From the NCBI GenBank assembly GCA_024642005.1, contig JAHECA010000024.1, forward strand, positions 1 through 54,591: a stretch of 54,591 bases of DNA, written 5' to 3'. The DNA is from Robiginitalea sp. Its GTDB lineage: Bacteria > Bacteroidota > Bacteroidia > Flavobacteriales > Flavobacteriaceae. A program made the translations under genes and the position numbers. Positions 49,435 through 54,591 of this stretch are shown here, one piece after another. Positions within the stretch are counted from its first letter, which is position 1; each line of letters begins with the position of its first letter. The notes beneath the pieces are model-generated. The model was not told the DNA's origin, did not search any database, and saw only the letters and a list, made by a program, of their open reading frames with translations.

Positions 49435-52400
49435 CTATTCCACGGAAAATGTTTCAGTTTCTTTAAACGGGGAAAGCGAAAGCGCTTCCATTTTGGAGCG
49501 GTACGCCTTCCAGGCCTCTGTGTAAAAGGCATTGGTGGCCGCCAGGGCTTTGTCGAGGTCGGCCCTGGCGAACTCCATCAGGCGGGTCTCCGTCCCGGTA
49601 AGGCCGGCAGGACGGCTGGTGGCATAGCCGTTGGCAGTTTGCAGGCGTGTCATAACCGTCATTTCCGGGTTGCGGGTAATGCCCTGCCGCTTGTCGTCCT
49701 TGCCGATGTACAGGGCCATGAGCGAATCGATCTGCTTCACGATTTCTTTGGAGGCCTGTTGCTCGTCTTTAAAGCCGTCTTTGTCTTTTTCCTTCAGGGT
49801 TTTCTGAAGGTCTTCCACGGCCTTCTTGCTCTCGGCCAGCTGCTTTACGGCGTCGGCAGCCGTCTGCTGCCAGGCTTCCAGCTTCTTGCCCGCCTCGTAG
49901 GCGTCGGCGATGGCTTTGTCGGAAACCTCCAGGCGGGGGTCGGCGGCCACCGTTACCGAGGTGGAATCTTTGGCCTCGCCCAGCTGCACCACTACCTTAT
50001 AGGTACCCGGTTTCACAGCAGGACCTCCTGGTTCGCGGGTACGTTTGCGCACTTCCCGAGAGGGGCGTTCGGCCCCGGCCTCGTCCATGCCCCAGTAAAT
50101 ACGGTGCAGGCCGGCCGAATCGGGAGTCTTGTACGAGAGGGACCGTATCAGGCGATCCCCGTCGTAGAAGCGGAAGTGCACCGAGTCTTTGGTTACCTTC
50201 CTCGCATCGGCGCCTTCCCCGGCGTTGTCGTCCTTTACGGTATCGGCTCCGGCGGCCTTCTTGCCTTCCTTGGCGCCCTGCTTCAGGTAATAGGTAATCA
50301 TGGCCCCGCGCCGGCGGTTGTCGCCGTTGTATTCTGCATCGCCTCCGAAGCGCAGCCCGGTGGGCTGCTGGTAGGCGGCCTGGTAGGCCGTAGGACTGGG
50401 AAAGAGGCTCACTTCCTTGTTCAAAATTGTGGCATCCCCGGCTATGGCCCGAAGGGGCCGAATGTCGTCCAGTACCCAGGCCGCCCGACCGAAGGTGCCG
50501 ATTACCAGGTCTTGTTCGCGTGGGTGGATGGCCAGGTCCATGGTCGAAACCGTGGGGAAACTCTGGCCCCACTTTTGCCAGTTGGCCCCTGCATCCATGG
50601 AAATATAGAGCCCGTCGTCGGTACCCAGAAACATCAGGTTCGGGTTCTGGGGGTCTTCCTGAATGCTCAGGGTGTAGGTGGGTACGTCGCTGCCGTCTAC
50701 GATGCGCGTCCAGGTTTTGCCGTAGTCGCGGGTGCGGTAGGCGTAGGGCGTATAGTTGTAGCGGCGGTAATCATTGGCAATCAGCAGCGCCTCCCCGGGG
50801 TTGCGCTCCGAGGCGCGAATCTGGGGTATCCAGCTACCGGCGGGCAGGCCCTTGAGGTTGGCTGTAACCTCGGTCCAGGTGCCGCCCCCGTCGCGGGTTA
50901 CGTGCACCCGCCCGTCGTCGGTGCCCACCCAGAGCATGTTGCGCTCAACAGGGGAAGGCTCGATTACCAGAATGGTGCAGTGGTTCTCAGCCCCGGTGGC
51001 GTCCATGGTAAGGCCGCCGCTCTCGCTCTGCTTCTGCTTCTCAGGGTCGTTGGTGGTCAGGTCGGGCGAGATCACGCTCCAGGTAAGGCCCTTGTCGGTG
51101 CTTTTGTGCACAAACTGGCTGCCGAAGTACAAGGTGCTGTTGTTAAAGGGGTCTTGCCCGATGGCCGCGTTCCAGTTGAAGCGCAGCTCGGTGGTGGCGT
51201 CGGGAGGGGTGGGCCGAACCGAATAGTCGTTGCCGGTCTGGGAATCGTACCGTCCCACATAGCCCTGCTGGCTCATGGCAAAGCCGTAGCGGGAATCGTC
51301 GCCGTCGGGCACCACGTCAAAGCCGTCGCCGAAGGCGATCTCCTGCCAGTACGAGTTGCGGATGCCCTGGGCCTTCCACACGTAAGCCGGCCCCCGCCAG
51401 GAGCCGTTATCCTGCATGCCCCCGTACACGTTGTAGGGGTATTCGTTGTCGGTGCGGATGTGGTAGAACTGGGCCACGGGCAAATTGCCCACAAAACGCC
51501 AGGTCTTGCCCCCGTCGCGGCTCAGGTTGAGCCCCCCGTCGTTGCCATCCATCATGAACTGCCCGTCGGAGGGGTGGATCCAGAAAGCGTGGTGGTCGGG
51601 GTGGATGCCGTTGGAAACCCCGTAGGCCGGCATAAGGCCTGAAAAGCTCTTGCCCCCGTCATCCGAGACGTTCACAAAGGAGAAGGCCGAAATGAGCCGG
51701 TTCTCGTTCTCGGGGTCTACGAAGATGTCGAAATAGTAGAAGGGCCTGTTGCCGATCTCTTCCTTGTCATTCACCTTCTTCCAGGAAAAGCCCCCGTCTT
51801 CGGAGCGGTACAGGGCATTTTTCTTGGCCTCTATGATGGCATACACCACATTGGGCTTGTTGGTGGCAATGGCCAGGCCCATGCGGCCCAGCTCGCCCTC
51901 GGGCAGGCCGTCCTGCTCGCCCAGCTGCTTCCAGGTGGCACCCCCGTCGTGGGTCATGTGCAGGCCGCTGCCCGCCCCACCCGATTTAAAGAACCAGGGC
52001 CAGCGCCGGTGCTCCCACATGGCCACCAGCAGCTTGTTCGGGTTGGAGGGGTCCATGACCATGTCGCCCACCCCCGTCTTGTTGTTCACAAAGAGGATCT
52101 TATTCCAGGTCTTGCCCCCGTCGGTGGTTTTGAACACGCCCCGCTCGGGGTGCTCGCCCCAGGGTGAGCCAATGGCCCCGACGTATACCGTGTTGGGGTC
52201 GGTGGGGTCTATGATTATGCGGTGGATGTGCCGGGTCTGCTCCAGGCCCATGTGCTGCCACGAGCGGCCCCCGTCGAGGGAGCGGAACACCCCGTAGCCG
52301 CCGTTCAGGGAGTTGCGGGGGTTGCCTTCGCCCGTGCCGACCCAAACCACCGAAGGGTTACTCTGCTGGATGGTTACGGCCCCGATGGAGGCGGTTACCT

Positions 52401-52644
52401 CCTTGTCGAAAATGGGTTCCCATTTAATGCCGCCGGAAGTAGACTTCCACAGCCCGCCTGAGGCCGTACCCACGTACATGACGTCAGGCTCTGAAGTAAC
52501 CACGTCTATGGCGGTGACCCGCCCGCTCATGCCGGCAGGGCCGATGCTGCGGGGCTTCATATCGCCGGCCAGTTTTACGTCGAATTTCTGGGAAAAAAGG
52601 GGCAGCGCCGTCAGCAGCAGCGCCAGGAGTAGAGATTTTTTCAT
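49435..52644 (-). CDS. Secreted VPS10/sortilin-like BNR-repeat protein
   Basis: 1069 residues from the ATG at 52644, starting with signal MKKSLLLALLLTALPLFS. The body up to about residue 740 consists of many BNR/Asp-box repeats of the pattern S/T-x-D-G-G-x-[ST]-W (for example SLDGGRSWQ, TTDGGKTWN, THDGGATWK, SEDGGFSWK, SRDGGKTWR), forming one or two ten-bladed propellers like sortilin or plant-wall glucosidases. After that come a beta-sandwich part (RFYDGDRLIRSLSYKT) and a helical coiled region (about 930-1030, rich in Lys and Glu). Proteins of this type are abundant in marine Bacteroidota; a substrate is not known. Its operon partner is a peptidase. Confidence 0.88.
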   Translation of the reverse strand: MKKSLLLALLLTALPLFSQKFDVKLAGDMKPRSIGPAGMSGRVTAIDVVTSEPDVMYVGTASGGLWKSTSGGIKWEPIFDKEVTASIGAVTIQQSNPSVVWVGTGEGNPRNSLNGGYGVFRSLDGGRSWQHMGLEQTRHIHRIIIDPTDPNTVYVGAIGSPWGEHPERGVFKTTDGGKTWNKILFVNNKTGVGDMVMDPSNPNKLLVAMWEHRRWPWFFKSGGAGSGLHMTHDGGATWKQLGEQDGLPEGELGRMGLAIATNKPNVVYAIIEAKKNALYRSEDGGFSWKKVNDKEEIGNRPFYYFDIFVDPENENRLISAFSFVNVSDDGGKSFSGLMPAYGVSNGIHPDHHAFWIHPSDGQFMMDGNDGGLNLSRDGGKTWRFVGNLPVAQFYHIRTDNEYPYNVYGGMQDNGSWRGPAYVWKAQGIRNSYWQEIAFGDGFDVVPDGDDSRYGFAMSQQGYVGRYDSQTGNDYSVRPTPPDATTELRFNWNAAIGQDPFNNSTLYFGSQFVHKSTDKGLTWSVISPDLTTNDPEKQKQSESGGLTMDATGAENHCTILVIEPSPVERNMLWVGTDDGRVHVTRDGGGTWTEVTANLKGLPAGSWIPQIRASERNPGEALLIANDYRRYNYTPYAYRTRDYGKTWTRIVDGSDVPTYTLSIQEDPQNPNLMFLGTDDGLYISMDAGANWQKWGQSFPTVSTMDLAIHPREQDLVIGTFGRAAWVLDDIRPLRAIAGDATILNKEVSLFPSPTAYQAAYQQPTGLRFGGDAEYNGDNRRRGAMITYYLKQGAKEGKKAAGADTVKDDNAGEGADARKVTKDSVHFRFYDGDRLIRSLSYKTPDSAGLHRIYWGMDEAGAERPSREVRKRTREPGGPAVKPGTYKVVVQLGEAKDSTSVTVAADPRLEVSDKAIADAYEAGKKLEAWQQTAADAVKQLAESKKAVEDLQKTLKEKDKDGFKDEQQASKEIVKQIDSLMALYIGKDDKRQGITRNPEMTVMTRLQTANGYATSRPAGLTGTETRLMEFARADLDKALAATNAFYTEAWKAYRSKMEALSLSPFKETETFSVE

Positions 52645-52741
52645 CGGTTCGTTAGTTAGGGGGTTCAAGATACGAAATGTGTTTTATGCACACTACTCTA
52701 AATGGTGTTAACGTAATGTCGTCGACGGGACTGTTTTGCTC

Positions 52742-52818
52742 GTCACGCCTGCAGCGTGACTCGCTTCGATTTCAACTTTCTTTTACTGGTCTAAAAGAAA
52801 GCTGCAAAGAAAACGACC
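52742..52818 (+). repeat. Dispersed palindromic repeat, copy C
   Basis: GTCACGC at 52742-52748 pairs with GCGTGAC at 52754-52760. After 16 bases, TTTCTTTTA (52777-52785) pairs with TAAAAGAAA (52792-52800) around CTGGTC. CAAAGAAAACGACC follows at 52805-52818. This is the cleanest copy of the unit; copies A and B are in 34079-34573. The remaining gap 52645-53189 also holds a GC-rich TTCGGGGCTTCGCCCGCC region near 52961, and no gene that I can support. Confidence 0.75.
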
Positions 52819-53189
52819 TTCCGGCAACGCATTTTTACGCTCGAAATCTACGTCAGTGGCTCGCACGCTGCATAACCTACGCGACCTTTAGTCGCTTCGA
52901 TGCAGCTCTCCTGCGTCGGCTTTGCCCCTTCCTTGATTTCTACGCATTTAAACGTTGCCGGTTTCGGGGCTTCGCCCGCCGCAGCCCAAAGGGCGGAGCA
53001 ACAAACTCCATTTTCAAATTTTTAAATTGCCAATGCTTCAAATTCCATGTAGACCCACTCCAGCAATTTTAGGGTCTGTTTCGTGGTTTGTGGTATAAAG
53101 TTATCTTTAGAAAGTGTATCAAGTTGGTGGAAATACGGCGTTGCTTAAGGGCCTTTTCCGATAGTAATTAAAAAACAAAGTGTATAGCG

Positions 53190-53705
53190 ATGAAAAATTT
53201 CAAAGGGATTACCTACATACTGGTTGCCGCGGCTTTCTTTGCGGCCGGCTATTTTTTTGGAAAAGGGCAAAAAGGAGATTCCGGTGAAATTCCACAAGGG
53301 GTTATTTTGAATAGCGGGGTGGGGCTTCGTGAAATCCAGGAGGCCACTGACGAATTTATAAACGCCTGGAATATGGGGGATGCCGAAGGATGCGCGAACA
53401 CTTACGCGGAATCGGCCCTGTTAATGCCGCCCGCCCTGGCTACGGTTCGGGGAAGAAAAGCCATCATGGAGACGTACAAGGGCGAGGTTCCCGCGCATGC
53501 CGGTGACATGGTGCTATCCGAAGAGGTACAGGAAGTCATCTATTTTGGGGAGTGGGCCGCCATGCACGGCCTGGGTGAAACTTCTCCACAGACAACCGAT
53601 TCAACCGGTGAAAAATTTGCTTATAAATGGGTCATCCTCAGCAAAAAAAATCCCCAGGGGCATTGGGAAGCCGTTTGGGACATCTACAATGAAATGCCTG
53701 AATAA
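53190..53705 (+). CDS. Membrane-anchored SnoaL/DUF4440-like protein
   Basis: 171 residues. The N-terminus MKNFKGITYILVAAAFFAAGYFFGKG is a membrane helix that is not followed by a good cleavage site, so it probably stays as an anchor. From residue 45 an NTF2-like domain follows (IQEATDEFINAWNMGDAEGCANTYAESALLMPPALATVRGRKAIMETY in order, and KWVILSKKNPQGHWEAVWDIYN at the end). The W-N-x-G-D-A-E and [FL]-x-P-P motifs are standard for the DUF4440/SnoaL group. The substrate or ligand is unknown. It lies 62 bases before the CPBP protease gene. Confidence 0.85.
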   Translation: MKNFKGITYILVAAAFFAAGYFFGKGQKGDSGEIPQGVILNSGVGLREIQEATDEFINAWNMGDAEGCANTYAESALLMPPALATVRGRKAIMETYKGEVPAHAGDMVLSEEVQEVIYFGEWAAMHGLGETSPQTTDSTGEKFAYKWVILSKKNPQGHWEAVWDIYNEMPE

Positions 53706-53767
53706 ACCTAACTTGAATATCGGCTACCTGCCCCAGGTAGAGTCGTAGGAACCTGCAATATCATGCC

Positions 53768-54514
53768 ATGCCCGAAAACGAACTGAGACCCTTCTGGAGC
53801 AAATACGTCAGCCTGGACTGGCGCTTCGGGCTTTTCCTGATAGCCCTGGTCTGTATCCCCAGGTTTGTTTTGGTTCTTCAGGCAAACCAGACCGGGAATT
53901 ACGGGCCCATAGGCGCAATTATGCTGGTGTCGGCCCTGGTACCTTTTCTCTTTTTAAGCAAAGCCGGAAGAAGGAAAATCGGCATCAAAGGGACCCGCAA
54001 GGTTGGGGTGTTGGCCCTTTCCTTGGCCCTGGGGGTTGCCTTTAGTTTGGTGCTCTATTTCATCGGGGAAGCACTCTATGGCCATTCGTTTCAGAATTGG
54101 TACCAATACATCGGCAAATCCTATAACATCCCCGATGGCATAACCTCCAGCGACAAATTGATCCTCTTTGCGATCATGGCCGCCACGGGAATGATATTCA
54201 GCCCAATAGGGGAGGAACTATTTTTCAGGGGTATCGTGCACGGCAGCTTCGCCGCTTCGATAGGAGGGAAAAAAGCATCTCTTGCAGATGCACTGGCGTT
54301 TTCCCTGACCCACGTCGCGCATTTCGGGTTGGTGTTCCTGGAAGGCAGCTGGCATTTCTATCCGGTTGCGACGCTGATATGGTTAACCGCCATGTTTCTG
54401 GTGAGCCTCGCATTCATCAAGATGAAAAATAAGTCCGGTTCCTTGCTGGGGGCGATCTTTTGCCATGCCGGGTTTAACCTGGGCATGATTTACTGTATCT
54501 TTTACGTACTCTAA
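53768..54514 (+). CDS. CPBP-family intramembrane metalloprotease (Abi/CAAX type)
   Basis: 248 residues with seven or eight membrane helices. The family motifs are visible: Glu149-Glu150 and Arg154 in GEELFFRGIVHG, then FSLTHVAHF with the first His, and a late IFCHAGFN with the second. Together they bind the active-site zinc or metal in this glutamic/metallo-type family. Bacterial members cut membrane peptides or act in immunity to bacteriocins, but the target here is unknown. An ATG five bases earlier in another frame is not used. Confidence 0.9.
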   Translation: MPENELRPFWSKYVSLDWRFGLFLIALVCIPRFVLVLQANQTGNYGPIGAIMLVSALVPFLFLSKAGRRKIGIKGTRKVGVLALSLALGVAFSLVLYFIGEALYGHSFQNWYQYIGKSYNIPDGITSSDKLILFAIMAATGMIFSPIGEELFFRGIVHGSFAASIGGKKASLADALAFSLTHVAHFGLVFLEGSWHFYPVATLIWLTAMFLVSLAFIKMKNKSGSLLGAIFCHAGFNLGMIYCIFYVL

Positions 54515-54550
54515 TGCGAGCAATGCCAACCAGGACCCAATAAACCACCC

Positions 54551-54591
54551 ATGAAAAAACTACGCTATCTGCTACTGGCCCTCTCTGCTGT
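54551..54591 (+). CDS. Start of an exported protein, cut by the right edge
   Basis: An ATG at 54551 starts MKKLRYLLLALSA, the beginning of a signal peptide, and runs off the window after 13 codons. It follows the CPBP gene by 36 bases on the same strand. Nothing more can be said about the product. Confidence 0.6.
   Translation, partial: MKKLRYLLLALSA

Noticed and set aside
49639-51642. A 667-codon open frame on the plus strand inside the BNR-repeat gene, and similar long antisense frames (for example 8751-9740 minus, 7620-8507 minus)
   Set aside because: They lie fully antisense to genes with clear family motifs. High GC content removes stop codons from the opposite strand, and their translations show no domain or signal.
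52677-53072. Open frame of 131 codons covering copy C of the repeat
   Set aside because: Its coding content is the repeat itself and the GC-rich sequence after it. Similar frames over such repeats are common false gene calls.
1-54591. tRNA, rRNA, phage, toxin-antitoxin and known anti-phage defence genes
   Set aside because: None was recognised anywhere in the window on either strand; the PspC operon and the CPBP protease are the nearest to stress or immunity functions, and neither is enough to claim a defence system.

Overview
The window looks like chromosomal DNA of a high-GC member of the Bacteroidota, most likely Flavobacteriaceae (a Robiginitalea/Muricauda-like genome is my best guess, from protein style only). 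Reasons: many SPII lipoproteins and proteins with DUF3347, DUF2490, DUF4870, HYC_CC_PP, 2TM and head-GIN domains typical of this phylum, a PadR-PspC-GIN operon, LytTR two-component genes, almost no Shine-Dalgarno sequences, and promoters that resemble TTTG/TAnnTTTG. I see no tRNA, rRNA, CRISPR array, transposase or phage gene.

Layout. (1) 1-5632: the end of a response regulator, then a tight operon for trans-4-hydroxyproline breakdown (DapA-family deaminase, alpha-ketoglutaric-semialdehyde dehydrogenase, DUF885 peptidase, hydroxyproline 2-epimerase). (2) 5717-17031: a copper/heavy-metal export operon: HYC_CC_PP protein, CusA-type RND pump, TolC-type outer-membrane protein, DUF3347 lipoprotein, CopA-type P1B ATPase, PepSY membrane protein, and a CusB adaptor fused to a heavy-metal-binding domain and a DUF3347 domain. 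(3) 17074-19683: sulfatase and thioredoxin reductase, ended by a strong terminator. (4) 19771-26662, minus strand: small secreted protein, BioF-like PLP enzyme and dipeptide epimerase, the PadR/PspC/head-GIN operon, and an NTF2-like/DUF4870 pair. (5) 26796-33820: a run of housekeeping or poorly known genes (DUF4442, AIM24-like, DUF2461, CotH-like, Nudix), D-Ala-D-Ala carboxypeptidase, a conserved 65-residue protein and OxyR.

(6) 33841-37577: a long non-coding stretch carrying dispersed palindromic repeats, followed by two uncharacterised lipoproteins in visibly AT-richer DNA. (7) 37737-40220, minus: GNAT, Tat-exported sugar isomerase-like protein, small membrane protein, PaiB-like protein. 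(8) 40221-43567: the most system-like locus: a LytS/YehU-type histidine kinase with its own C-terminal 2TM domain, three free-standing 2TM-domain proteins and a LytTR response regulator, with a repeated 12-bp sequence before the kinase gene and again between the kinase and the first 2TM gene, plus a nested hairpin upstream. (9) 43629-45937: LETM1-like protein, a 36-residue membrane peptide, Cu/Zn superoxide dismutase. (10) 46020-52644, minus: VPS10/BNR-repeat exoprotein, S9 peptidase and two DUF2490 proteins in one operon. (11) 52669-54591: another copy of the palindromic repeat, an anchored SnoaL-like protein, a CPBP intramembrane protease and the start of a further exported protein.

The best candidates for undescribed biology are the 2TM kinase/regulator locus with its repeated sites, the dispersed repeat family, and the pairing of a DUF885 peptidase with hydroxyproline catabolism. 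All functional names rest on motif recognition by eye; no database search was run.
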